A stretch of DNA of 64,000 nt from Leguminivora glycinivorella. Lineage: Eukaryota; Arthropoda; Insecta; Lepidoptera; Tortricidae. Below, piece after piece: positions 31,850 to 42,830 of this stretch (its first letter is position 1; the number at the start of each line of letters is the position of its first letter). The stretch lies in contig NC_062974.1 of the NCBI RefSeq assembly GCF_023078275.1, positions 28,634,278 through 28,698,277 of the forward strand, in the 5' to 3' direction. Made by a program: the position numbers and the translations under genes. Under the pieces are notes generated by a model. That model ran no database searches, was not told where the DNA came from, and saw only the letters and a list, made by a program, of their open reading frames with translations.

Positions 31850-32010
31850 CTGGGAGACAAGGAAGTGATGGATCGCCTGATGGTAAATGATCATCGCCGC
31901 CCATAGATCAGTATGTACGTTCGTACGTATGAATGTATGTAGGTATGTATGAATGTATGTAGGTATGTATGTATGAATATAATTATGTAAATATGTATGT
32001 ATGCATGTAA
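31850..32010. repeat. dispersed repeat piece and ATGT-type microsatellite
   Basis: GATCGCCTGATGGTAAATGA at 31870 is a relic of the CCTGATGG family. From about 31916 to 32005 comes imperfect (GTAT)n/(GAAT)n. Confidence 0.6.
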
Positions 32011-32084
32011 ATATACAGTGTTGGCCGAAAATCAATACAATTAACCATTAACATTACTCATTGAAAACGTTAATTGCCAACATA

Positions 32085-33535
32085 AAAACAAGCCGTTTTC
32101 GTCATCCAACTCGCCTTGATGAGTTAATTGGGTGAGCAGTTCCTAAGATAGAGCTGATGCTGAACCCTGGCTTTTCCCAGGGGAACGCGGGTTTGGTTTA
32201 ACATAGGCAAGCGCTGTTTTCGTCATCGGACTTGTTTTGATGAGTACTTGAGTGAGCAGTAACCAAGGTAGAGCTGATGCTGAACCCTGGCTATTCCTAG
32301 GGGAACGCGGGTTTGGAGTAACATAGGCAAGCGCTGTTTTCGTCATCGGACTTGTCTTGATGAGTACTTGTGTGAGCAGTAACCAAGGTAGAGCTGATGC
32401 TGAACCCTGGCTACTCCTAAGGGAACTCGGGTTTCGTGCAACACAGGCAAACGCTGTTTTCTTCATCGGACTTGTATTGATGAGTACTTGAGTGAGCAGT
32501 AACCAAGGTAGAGCTGATGCTGAACCCTGGCTTTTCCCAGGGGAACGCGGGTTTGGAGTAACATAGGCAAGCGCTGTTTTCTTCACCGGACTTGTCTTGG
32601 TGAGTACTTGAGTGAGCAGTAACCAAGGTAGAGCTGATGTTGAACCCTGGCTTTTCCCAGGGGAACGCGGGTTTGGAGTAACATAGGCAAGCGCTGTTTT
32701 CTTCACCGGACTTGTCTTGGTGAGTACTTGTGTGAGCAGTAACCAAGGTAGAGCTGATGCTGAACCCTGGCTATTCCTAGGGGAACGCGGGTTTGGAGTA
32801 ACATAGGCAAGCGCTGTTTTCGTCATCGGACTTGTCTTGATGAGTACTTGAGTGAGCAGTAACCAAGGTAGAGCTGATGCTGAACCCTGGCTATTCCTAA
32901 GGGAACTCGGGTTTCGTGCAACATAGGCAAACGCTGTTTTCGTCATCGGACTTGTCTTGATGAGTACTTGAGTGAGCAGTAACCAAGGTAGAGCTGATGT
33001 TGAACCCTGGCTTTTCCCAGGGGAACGCGGGTTTGGTGTAACATAGGCAAGCGCTGTTTTCGTCATCGGACTTGTTTTGATGAGTACTTGAGTGAGCAGT
33101 AACCAGGGTAGAGCTGATGCTGAACCCTGGCTATTTCTAGGGGAACTCGGGTTTCGTGCAACATAGGCAAACGCTGTTTTCGTCATCGGATTTGTCTTGA
33201 TGAGTACTTGAGTGAGCAGTAACCAAGGTAGAGCTGATGCTGAACCCTGGCTATTCCTAGGGGAACTCGGGTTTCGTGCAACATAGGTAAACGCTGTTTT
33301 TGTCAGCGGACTTGTCTTGATGAGTACTGGTAAAGATGATATTGAACTCTGGCTGTACCTAGGGGAACTTAGGTTTGGTGCAACATAGACAAACCCGGTT
33401 TACGTTATAGGCCCTGCCTTTATGAGGACTTGGGTGCGCAGTACCCAAGCCACTGCTGTAGCTGAGACCTGGTGGTACCTAGGGGAACTCAGGTTCGGTG
33501 CAATATAAATAAACGCTGTTTTCTGTTCATAGTAT
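32085..33535 (-). repeat. 120-bp satellite array, left block (inverted orientation)
   Basis: About twelve tandem units of 120 bp with landmarks CTGATGCTGAACCCTGGCT, GGGAACGCGGGTTTGG and GCGCTGTTTTCGTCATCGG. Outer units near 33310-33535 are more diverged. The minus strand is open over 347 codons because 120 is a multiple of three; the 40-residue period (KTALAYVTPNPRSP type) has no known domain. The right block at 34150 carries the reverse complement of the same unit. Confidence 0.9.
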
Positions 33536-33639
33536 GTTTCGTGTGAAATATCTTAGACTCGTCTTTATGACTGGTACTTGGTTGAGTTGAGTAGTACCAT
33601 AGAATCTGTCAAACTATTTCTGTTGATTGTTGTGAATTC

Positions 33640-33770
33640 TATGAAGATCGTTTGAAACAGAAATACTTTTCTGGTGGCAATCAAGCATACAGCCCGTCTG
33701 ATAGTAAATAGTTACCGCAGTCTATGGACGCTTGGAACTCCAGTATTCTCTTTATTCCCTGTGTTACTAT
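33640..33770 (+). repeat. diverged CCCGTCTGATAG repeat fragment in the array spacer
   Basis: GGTGGCAATCAAGCATACAG, CCCGTCTGATAGTAAATAG and TATGGACGCTTGGAACTCC match the family at 983 and 46125. Confidence 0.5.
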
Positions 33771-33855
33771 TAGTGAAATCGACTGTACTTAATTTTGATA
33801 TTCAAATGGATATACATACGTATTTTTTTAGACATAAATAAAGTGTTTTATGTAT

Positions 33856-33938
33856 ATTAAATAAATGTCATATACAAGGAAAAAGTGACCAAGGCCTCCA
33901 AGTGTTCACTTTTTCTTTGTATATGACATTTATTTAAT
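33856..33938. repeat. 83-bp hairpin between the inverted satellite blocks
   Basis: ATTAAATAAATGTCATATAC, then AAGGAAAAAGTGA, is mirrored by the inverse arm ending at 33938, with one or two mismatches and a loop of about 14 bases around AAGGCCTCCAAG. It resembles the arms of the foldback at 25139 (ATATCATACACGAAAGAAAA), lacks the tRNA-like core, and has the same downstream sequence as that locus. Confidence 0.8.
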
Positions 33939-34149
33939 GTTTATAGTATAATAGTAGTGTTACTACTTAAAAAATACAAATTAAAATATTTTCAAATGAG
34001 AATAATTTAATTTGTTCTAAGATTTGTTTTATGTATGGCAAATTAATAAATTTGTTCTAACTACTTGATGTTAATATTCACTTCTGGTAGGATTTTTTTT
34101 CAGTTAATATTATGTTTTATGCCTAACTTGACATTGCATGAAATATTTC

Positions 34150-36642
34150 TATATTATAATGCACCGAAACCAGAGTTGCCCTAGATACCGCCAGGGCTCA
34201 GCTACAACGCTGTCTTGGCTATTGCGCACCCAAGTCCTCGTCAAGACAAGTCCGATGACGCAAACAGAGTTTGCCTATGTTACACCAAACCCGAGTTCCC
34301 CTAGGTTCAGCCAGGTTTCAGCATCAGCTCTATCTCGGGTACAGCTCACCCAAATACTCATTAAGACAAGTCCAATGACGAAAACAGCGTTTGCCTGTGT
34401 TACACTAAACCCGAGTTCCCCTAGGTGCAAACAGAGTTCAGCATCAGCTACACTTCGGGTACTGCTCACTCAAGTACTCTACAAGACAAGTCCGATGACG
34501 AAAACAGCGTTTGCCTGTGTTACACTAAACCCGAGTTCCCCTAGGTGCAGCCAGAGTTCAGCAACAGCTGGACTTTGGGTACTGCTTGCTCGAGTACTCA
34601 TCAAGACAAGTCCGATGACGAAAACAGCGGTTGCCTGGGTTACACTAAACCCGAGTTCCCCTAGGTGCAGCCAGGGTTCAGCATCAGCTGGATTTCGGGT
34701 ACTGCTCACTCGAGTACTCATCAAGACAAGTCCGATGACGAAAACAGCGTTTGCCTGTGTTACACTAAACCCGATTTCCCCTAGGTGCAGCCAGGGTTTA
34801 GCATCAACTGGACTTCGGGTACTGCTCACTCGAGTACTCATCAAGACAAGTCCGATGACGAAAACAGCGTTTGCCTGTGTTTCACTAAACCCGAGTTCCC
34901 CTAGGTACAGCCAAGGTTCAGCATCAGCTGGAATTCGGGTACTGCTCACTCGAGTACTCATCAAGACAAGTCCGATGACGAAAACAGCGTTTGCCTGTGT
35001 TTCACTAAACCCGAGTTCCCCTAGGTGCAGCCAAGGTTCAGCATCAGCTGGACTTCGGGTACTGCTCACTCGAGTACTCATCAAGACAAGTCCGATGACG
35101 AAAACAGCGTTTGCCTGTGTTTCACTAAACCCGAGTTCCCCTAGGTGCAGCCAAGGTTCAGTATCAGCTGGAATTCGGGTACTGCTCACTCGAGTACTCA
35201 TCAAGACAAGTCCGATGACGAAAACAGCGTTTGCCTGTGTTACACTAAACCCGAGTTCCCCTAGGTGCATCCAGGGTTCAGCATCAGCTGGACTTCGGGT
35301 ACTGCTCACTAGAGTACTCATCAAGACAAGTCCGATGTCGAAACCAGCGTTTGCCTGTGTTACACTAAACCCGAGTTCCCATAGGTGCAGCCAGGGTTCA
35401 GCATCAGCTGGAATTTGGGTACTGCTCACTCGAGTACTCATCAAGACAAGTCCGATGACGAAAACAGCGTTTGCCTGTGTTACACTAAACCCGAGTTCCC
35501 CTAGATGCAGCCAGGGTTCAGCATCAGCTGGACTTCGGGTACTGCTCACTCGAGTACTCATCAAGACAAGTCCGATGACGAAAACAGCGTTTGCCTGTGT
35601 TACACTAAACCCGAGTTCCCCTAGATGCAGCCAGGGTTCAGCATCAGCTGGACTTCGGGTACTGCTCACTCGAGTACTCATCAAGACAAGTCCGATGACG
35701 AAAACAGCGTTTGCCTGTGTTTCACTAAACCCGAGTTCCCCTAGGTGCAGCCAAGTTTCAGCATCAGCTGGACTTCGGGTACTGCTCACTCGAGTACTCA
35801 TCAAGACAAGTCCGATGACGAAAACAGCGTTTGCCTGTGTTACACTAAACCCGAGTTCCCCTAGGTGCATCCAGGGTTCAGCATCAGCTGGACTTCGGGT
35901 ACTGCTCACTAGAGTACTCATCAAGACAAGTCCGATGTCGAAACCAGCGTTTGCCTGTGTTACACTAAACCCGAGTTCCCATAGGTGCAGGCCAGGGTTC
36001 AGCATCAGCTGGAATTTGGGTACTGCTCACTCGAGTACTCATCAAGACAAGTCCGATGACGAAAACAGCGTTTGCCTGTGTTACACTAAACCCGAGTTCC
36101 CCTAGATGCAGCCAGGGTTCAGCATCAGCTGGACTTCGGGTACTGCTCACTCGAGTACTCATCAAGACAAGTCCGATGACGAAAACAGCGTTTGCCTGTG
36201 TTACACTAAACCCGAGTTCCCCTAGATGCAGCCAGGGTTCAGCATCAGCTGGACTTCGGGTACTGCTCACTCGAGTACTCATCAAGACAAGTCCGATGAC
36301 GAAAACAGCGTTTGCCTGTGTTTCACTAAACCCGAGTTCCCCTAGGTGCAGCCAAGGTTCAGCATCAGCTGGAATTCGGGTACTGCTCACTCGAGTACTC
36401 ATCAAGACAAGTCCGATGACGAAAACAGCGTTTGCCTGTGTTACACTAAACCCGAGTTCCCCTAGGTGCATCCAGGGTTCAGCATCAGCTGGACTTCGGG
36501 TACTGCTCACTCGAGTACTCATCAAGACAAGTCCGATGACGAAAACAGCGTTTGCCTGTATTACACTAAACCCGAGTTCCCCTAGGTGCAGCCAGGGTTC
36601 AGCATCAGCTAGACTTCGGGTACTCATCAAGACAAGTCCGAT
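34150..36642 (+). repeat. 120-bp satellite array, right block
   Basis: About 20.7 tandem units of 120 bp with CCGAGTTCCCCTAGGTGCAG, GTTCAGCATCAGCTGGACTT, ACTCGAGTACTCATCAAGAC and GACGAAAACAGCGTTTGCC. Both strands have long open frames (655 codons plus, 508 and 249 minus), as expected for a period divisible by three. Variants recur every five units, so a 600-bp higher-order unit is present. A single extra G near 35990 breaks the plus frame. I see no evidence for a protein. Confidence 0.92.
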
Positions 36643-37184
36643 AAAAAAAACCGGCCAAGAGCGTGTCGGGCCACGCTCAGTGTAGGGTTCCGAAGTTTTC
36701 CATATGTTTCTCAAAAACTACTGAACCTATCAAGTTCAAAACAATTTTCCTAGAAAGTCTTTACAAAGTTCTACTTTTGTGATTTTTTTCATATTTTTTA
36801 AACTTGTGGTTCAAAAGGTAGAGGGGGGGCGCACTTTTTTTCCTTTAGGAGCGATTATTTCCGAAAATATTAATATTATCAAAAAGCAATCTTAGTAAAC
36901 CCTTTATTCATTTTTAAATACCTATCCAACAATATATCACACGTTGGGGTTGGAATGAAAAATATTATCAGCCCCCATTTTACATGTAGGGGGGGTACCC
37001 TAATAATTTTTTTTTCCATTTTTTATTTTTACACTCTGTTGGCGTGATTGATATACATATTGGGACCAAATTTCAGCTTTCTAGTGCTAACGGTTACTGA
37101 GATTATCCGCGGACGGACGGACGGACGGACAGACAGACATGGCGAAACTATAAGGGTTCCTAGTTGACTACGGAACCCTAAAAA
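36643..37184 (+). repeat. GGGTTCCGTA-ended repeat, copy 3, inside the satellite
   Basis: Starts AAAAAACCGGCCAAGAGCG and ends ACGGAACCCTAAAAA, co-linear with copies 1 and 4. The satellite stops at CAAGTCCGAT and resumes at GCAGCGTTTGCCTGTG, so about eight satellite bases are absent and no target duplication is visible. Confidence 0.85.
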
Positions 37185-37394
37185 GCAGCGTTTGCCTGTG
37201 TTACACCTGAGCAAAGAAGGAGCCTATCATAACTATAAGTATTTGGTATTGAAAATTGAACCTTATTTTATCTACAGCCTTTTCCATCAAACAGAAACGC
37301 GCAAATATCACACACAGTGCCGCCGTAGGTAACGATCGTATGTTATTTCGTTCGGAGTAATGTGTGCTTTATGAGCGAGGTACAGGATTTAAAC
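37185..37394. other. last scrap of satellite and short spacer
   Basis: About 20 bases of satellite unit (GCAGCGTTTGCCTGTGTTAC) are followed by unique AT-rich sequence without a feature. Confidence 0.5.
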
Positions 37395-37640
37395 TCGCAC
37401 GATATGCTATAAGGGAAAGCAAATAAAACCCAATATAAGGCTTACCCTTATGGCGTTAGGCTGAGCCGATGATAAGGGTTTTGAAAGGGTATTGGGCTAT
37501 TTTAGGTAAGCGCTTTCGTTAGGGCTTTAAAAGCAAAATGAAAGGGTATCGCGTCAAAAGGGTAGGGTAAGTTAAGCCTAACGAAATACCCATACAAAAC
37601 CCCGTATAAGGGATAGCGGGCCGGTCCCTGATAAAAAACC
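37395..37640. repeat. dispersed repeat with CCGGTCCCTG motif
   Basis: Contains TAAGGCTTACCCTTATGG, GGCTTTAAAAGCAAAATG and GGGCCGGTCCCTGATAAAAA, some of which are inverted relatives of 31421-31690. It directly adjoins the LINE 3' end, so part of it could belong to that element. Confidence 0.35.
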
Positions 37641-40600
37641 TAACCTAGGGTGCCGCCAGCAGCGGGGCAGGGCCCAAGATGCCGGTGGTTAGGGCTGCAG
37701 AGAGAGGAACCGTCGGACTATCCGCGCTGTGTCCAAAATCACCGCCTTCTGCATCTGACCCTTGATCCAACCACCGAGCGAGAGTCTCTTAAGATGTTGG
37801 CCGAGACTCTTCGCTATGAGACCGTTCGCTGAAACGACTATCGGGACAATGATCGTTGAATCAACATCCCACATGGTGGTTATCTCGTGAGCCAAGTCTA
37901 GGTACTTACTGGACTTGTCCTTCTCGGCTTTCACGAGATTCTCATCATGGGGGATGGTGATGTCAACGAGCACGGCCCGGCGTTGTGGTCGATCTATTAT
38001 CACAATGTCAGGCTTATTGGCTACAATAGTCCTGTCAGTGATAATAGATCGATCCCAATAGAGCGTGGCACGGCCATTTTCAAGAACTGGCGCAGGTAAG
38101 TACTTGTAGTACGGTACTTCGCGGTCCACAAGGCCGTATTGAAGAGCAAGCTGCTGGTGAATGATCCGGGCTACGAGATTATGCCTGTGCAAGTACTCAC
38201 CGTTAGCAAGATGAGAACAACCGGAAATGATATGCCTGAGTGATTCTCCGGGACGGCGGCATGCCCGACAAATGTCGACCGTGCCGTCCTTCAGGATATA
38301 TTTCCGGTAGTTGTTCGTCATCATAACTTCGTCCGCAATTGCACAGGCAAAACCCTCAGTTTCTCCGAAGAGGTCCCCGAATCGTAACCAGTTCACCGAT
38401 GCGAGCAGGTCTACATCGGGTCCCGTGAGGGCCTTGTAGAACCGCCCGTGTAGCTGCTTGCTCTCCCATACCGCCTTGCGGTCCGCAGCACTTAGTACCA
38501 CAGGTTTGCGCCAGTTCTCTTTCGCCAAGGAGAGCGGCGTGAGGTTTCCGTCCACTGCCACCACATCACGATGCATCCCACACTCGTTGTTAAGGAAGTA
38601 ATTCCTGAGATTGTACACCTCACGGTTGTGGAGATTTTTGGCGTTTAGGAAGCCTCGACCTCCGCACTTCCGTGGGATGTACAATCTCATAACAGACGAG
38701 CGCGGGTGTAACATACGGTGTGTGGTAAGCAGTGACCGGACCCTCCGATCCAGGGCGTCCAGCTCGGTCTGTGTCCACCTTAGTATGCCAAAGGAGTATG
38801 TGAGTAGAGGCATTACCCAGGCGTTAAAGGCGCGCACTTTGTTGCCTCCTGACAAAAGACTGTTAAGGACTTTTGTCAGCCGACTGAAAAAGCGCTCCTT
38901 CACCGACCGTCTAATGCCAACATCCTCAATACCCAACGACTGTGATATACCAAGGTACTTATAGGTTTCTGATTCAGAGATAGATCTGAACGACATCGTC
39001 TCAGAAAGTTGTAAATTTTCTGAATTTACAACCTCCCCCCGCTGTACATGCATAACCGCACACTTATCGACACCAAACTCCATTCTGATGGCGGTACTGA
39101 AAACTTCTGTGGTTTTCAATAGCACCATCAGGTCTTGGGTGTTCGGTGCAAATAGTTTGAGATCGTCCATGTACAGAAGGTGAGAGATGACTTCACCCTC
39201 TCTCCGAAGCCGGCAACCTAGCCCTGAATCCTTCAGCAGGGTGCTGAGGGGATTCAGAGCTAGGCAGAACCATAATGGACTCAGACTGTCACCCTGGAAT
39301 ATTCCTCGCTCAATCCTTATGAAGTCCTGCGGGCCAGTGGGGTCATCTCTGCCTCCTGGTTGACGAAGTACTGTGCTCCACTGCCTCATACATGCAGCCA
39401 GGAAGGATATTAAAGCTGCATCAAGTTTATACAGCTCCAATACCCTTCCCAGCCATGAATGAGGCACTGAATCATAGGCCTTCTTATAGTCAATCCAAGC
39501 GGCCGAGATGGCCCCCTTGTTCCGCCGAACTTGTTGGCAAATGGTCATGTCTATGAGGAGGAGCTCTTTAGTACCACGGGACCCAACCCTACATCCATTT
39601 TGAGCGGGGGCCAGAATGTTGTTAGCGACAATATGCGCGTTAATTTTTGCTCTCAAAATGGATGTAAGGAGCTTGTAGAGTGTAGGCAAGCACGTGATGG
39701 GTCTGTAGTTTTTTTGCTTCCGTGGTACTACCGGACTTGTAGAGCAGGAAAGTAACACCAGTTGTTAGGGAAGGTGGGAGAGAACCAAGATCGAGGGCTT
39801 GTTGAAATTGCGTTGCCAAACGCGAGTGCGAGCATCGAAACCATTTTAGCCAGAAGTTGTGCAATCTGTCCGGTCCAGGACTTTTCCAGTTCTGGGCCGT
39901 ACGGACAGCACAACTTACGTCGTCGGGGCTGATGGTGATAGCCCCCATAGGTTCGATGTTCTCGCACTCGCGTTCGACAACGGTCATCCACTCACCCTCC
40001 GTGTTCGACGGGCACCGACCAGATGCTACGCCAGAAATCAGACATGGCAGTAGCATCCGGCAGCCGCACGTCAGACACACGAGGGTCGGTTTCCTCCCAC
40101 CTTCGGTATACTTTCCTTTGGTCGCTTTGAAAAAGACGATTCTGCTGGAATCGGTCCACACGCTTTCTGTAGCGGCGAATACGGTTTGCCCATGCATAGA
40201 CTTTCTGCTTCAGGAAGTCGATGCGCTCTGTGACATTGGCCAAATAGTCGCGGGCCTGATGTCCGTCCCCGCGAACGCCTGGTTCACAAAGCGCATTACT
40301 CGGGGGCGATTATTACCCCCTCTGAAGCAGATCAGCTTTGCAATGAGAGTCCTAAACGAGTTGATACGACGCTCGATCCGTACTTGCCATGCAGGGACAC
40401 CTCCGACGGTCCTAGTTGCACGGTCAGCGTCCGGAAACTTGGCTCGAGCAACACGGCACGCCGCGATGGCTCCGCAGTACATGATCGAGTGTGTATCATC
40501 TAGATCTTTACTAGTCCGTATAAATGGCTCTAGTAAAGCGTTTAAGGCTTCCATTAACGCTAGATTGCGTCTATTCATAGGCAGACGTGGTAATCGTGGC

Positions 40601-41340
40601 CTAGGATTGTTTGCGGAGCGATACTGCGTAATCGCCTCTTCCAAAGACCTCCTCAGTTGCTCATTAGCAGGCTCACTTACGCTCTGACTCGCGAAGTCCC
40701 CGCCGTCGTTACCGGAATCAACCCGCGGCGCCTCCGGTGCCAGGTCGGGTTCGGGCACCGGGTCCGGCGACATGGCGGGCAAATCCCGCCCCGAGGCGGG
40801 GTCCGCGCGAGCAGCGAGAGCCTCCTGGCGAAGCCGATCAAGTGTGGCGTCATCCAACCGCTTTGACCGCTGAATGACGCGCACCTGATCCGATAGACGC
40901 TGCTCCGATACGGTGGTGGATGGCTCGAGTGCCTGGAACAGAGGCAGCATTCTAGAACGGTACGCGGATAGCCGGGTTCCCCCTCTGTGGCCCCGTAATA
41001 GGCGCGCATGACATTCTCGTTTATTTCTCGAGTCCATGTCATGCGACGCACTACACCACCGGCAGCGGGAGCCGTGGGCGGGGCAGGATGTCCCGCAGGC
41101 CCCAAGCGTGCCGGCAGCGGTGGCCGCCCTCGTCGCGCAGGTGGTCGTGGCGGCGGTGGCGGCGGCCCGCTCGTCGCTCGACTCGCTGGTGTCGGCTGCG
41201 GTGGCGAACTCGTCACTCGACGGCGGTTGCGAGGAGACGGACGAGGCGGGCGAGGTGGTGGGCGTGCGCTTGTTAGTAGTGACGCTGGTAGAGCTCGTGC
41301 TTTGCTTCTTGTGATCATTTTTGTTGTCGACACATGTAGT
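37641..41340 (-). mobile_element. R4/Dong-like LINE, nearly full length
   Basis: A 3.7-kb minus-strand non-LTR retrotransposon encoding one polyprotein, now broken into several frames. N-terminal Pro-rich region, a conserved upstream motif, reverse transcriptase, a CCHC-type finger and a restriction-like endonuclease follow in order. RLE-type LINEs of the R4/Dong group usually integrate at specific sites. No poly(A) tail or clear target duplication was found at the 3' end near 37640. Confidence 0.8.
37689..41333 (-). pseudogene. R4/Dong-like LINE polyprotein with several frameshifts
   Basis: Reading from 41333 downward: MSTTKMITRSKARALPASL and a Pro/Arg-rich stretch; TWTREINENVMRAYYGATEG; frame change near 40980; SAYRSRMLPLFQALEPS and VSEQRLSDQVRVIQRSKRL, a motif block known from R4/Dong-like elements; frame change near 40255 to NVTERIDFLKQKVYAWANR; frame change near 40010; NWKSPGPDRLHNFWLKWF, the start of the RT; frame change at an A run near 39710; NYRPITCLPTLYKLLTSIL, AWIDYKKAYDSVPHSWL, FQGDSLSPLWFCL and the catalytic YMDDLKLFA. 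Behind the RT come CRACRRPGESLRHIISGC (zinc finger) and KPDIVIID with VLVDITIPHDENL, the PD-D/E-x-K endonuclease. The last frame of 689 codons is intact; upstream breaks make the copy non-functional. Confidence 0.85.
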
Positions 41341-42239
41341 ACTTATTTGTCATGCTTGCTTGTTGCCCATGTGTTCATGATAGAATGAACTCGTATCGTG
41401 GGCAATATTTTCCTCAAAAACAATTATAAAAGCAACATGTAAACACAAAAATTGGAAAAATAATACAAGAGAATTTATAAAAACACGTTTTTTTTTTTTT
41501 TTTTAGATTAATTATATTATTACACTAAGTAAGTGGGGACGATAGTGGGAGGATATATTTTTTTGCTAAGCGAAAAGTCTTTCTTTATTAGTAGATTTCT
41601 TAAAATAATGCTAAGATATGTAACCTTTCATGCTTGTTGTTTCATGTAACCTAAGTTAAGCAGAAAAATTTGTAGATCTCTAGGAGTGGAGCCTAATGTC
41701 CCTGGAGCCTCCCCTCGACCGTTTTAAATACTTTTAGGCGCAGCAGAGATGAATATTAATGTTATGCAAAAACGTGTTTTGCGCCGGACAGAGAACCGAG
41801 TGTAGTAGAGTGAAACTTTTTATATTTGTTTCTGTGTTTGTTTGGCTACGTGAGGTTTATTTTGTACAAGCTTAAGTGCAATGGACTGGCGTTTAATCTA
41901 AAAATAATGTTGACTAAATTCAAAACTGTATAGAAAATAGCAACTAAAAATTCGTTCGTTTTACAGTTCCTTGTAAATTGTAATGACATCTCTGTACATA
42001 TTGTAACAATAATTTGGGCTTATTAATGTTAATATCCTAGTTTCCGTTATGCATAGAATTTGAAAAAAATATACTTAGTAGGTATCTATTTCCTCGGTCA
42101 GAATATGATACCGTACGCGCCTTCCACTGTTTTTGCTTACTTTATATGTAGATAACTGTATTTGTCCTAAAAAACAAGCTTTTAAAGGATACTCGAGTTT
42201 CCCAAAGCATTCAATTCACACAACAGCAGCAGCACACAA
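41341..42239. other. AT-rich stretch upstream of the LINE
   Basis: May include the LINE 5' UTR. It has a T run of about 20 at 41488 and no coding signal. A plus-strand frame continuing from 41008 is only the complement of the LINE's Pro/Arg-rich start. Confidence 0.35.
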
Positions 42240-42830
42240 CAAAAAAAACTGGCCAAGAGCGTGTCGGGCCACGCTCAGTGTAGGGTTCCGTAGTTTTCCG
42301 TATTTTTCTCAAAAACTACTGAACTCTATCAAGTTCAAAACAATTTTCCTAGAAATTCTTTATAAAGTTCTACTTTTGTGATTTTTTTCATATTTTTAAA
42401 CATATGGTTCAAAAAGTTAGGAGGGGGGGGACGCACTTTTTTTTTCCTTTAGGAGCGATTATAACCAAAAATATTAATATTATCAAAAAATGGTCTTAGT
42501 AAACCCTTATTCATTTTTAAATACCTATCCAACAATATATCACACGTTGGGGTTGGAATGAAAAAAAAAAATCAGCCCCCACACTTTACATGTAGGGGGA
42601 GTACCCTAATAAAACATTTTTTTTCCATTTTATATTTTTGCACTTTGTTGGCGTGATTGATATACATATTGGTACAAAATTTCAGCTTTCTAGTGCTAAC
42701 GGTTACTGAGATTATCCGCGGACAGACGGACGGACGGACGGACGGACGGACGGACGGACGGACGGACGGACGGACGGACAGACAGACATGGCGAAACTAT
42801 AAGGGTTCCTAGTTGACTACGGAACCCTAA
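42240..42830 (+). repeat. GGGTTCCGTA-ended repeat, copy 4, with expanded (GGAC)n
   Basis: Starts AAAAACTGGCCAAGAGCGTG and ends TACGGAACCCTAATAAAAA, co-linear with copies 1 and 3. The GGAC tract at about 42721-42779 is much longer here (around 14 units) than in copies 1 and 3. Confidence 0.85.

Noticed and set aside
32143..33186. 347-codon minus-strand frame as a repeat protein gene
   Set aside because: Same satellite unit in inverse orientation, no domain, no promoter or splice context.
34150..36642. Very long open frames (655 and 508 codons) as protein-coding genes
   Set aside because: They are the same 120-bp satellite read on opposite strands; a period divisible by three keeps them open without selection.
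32085..37206. CRISPR array
   Set aside because: Units are contiguous 120-bp repeats without unique spacers, and the DNA is eukaryotic.
41008..41314. Ala/Arg-rich plus-strand frames as a GC-rich host gene
   Set aside because: They are shadows of the Pro/Arg-rich N-terminal part of the LINE on the minus strand.
39857..41388. Plus-strand frames of 276 and 126 codons over the LINE
   Set aside because: They are complements of the minus-strand R4/Dong-like LINE, whose conserved motifs are all on the minus strand.
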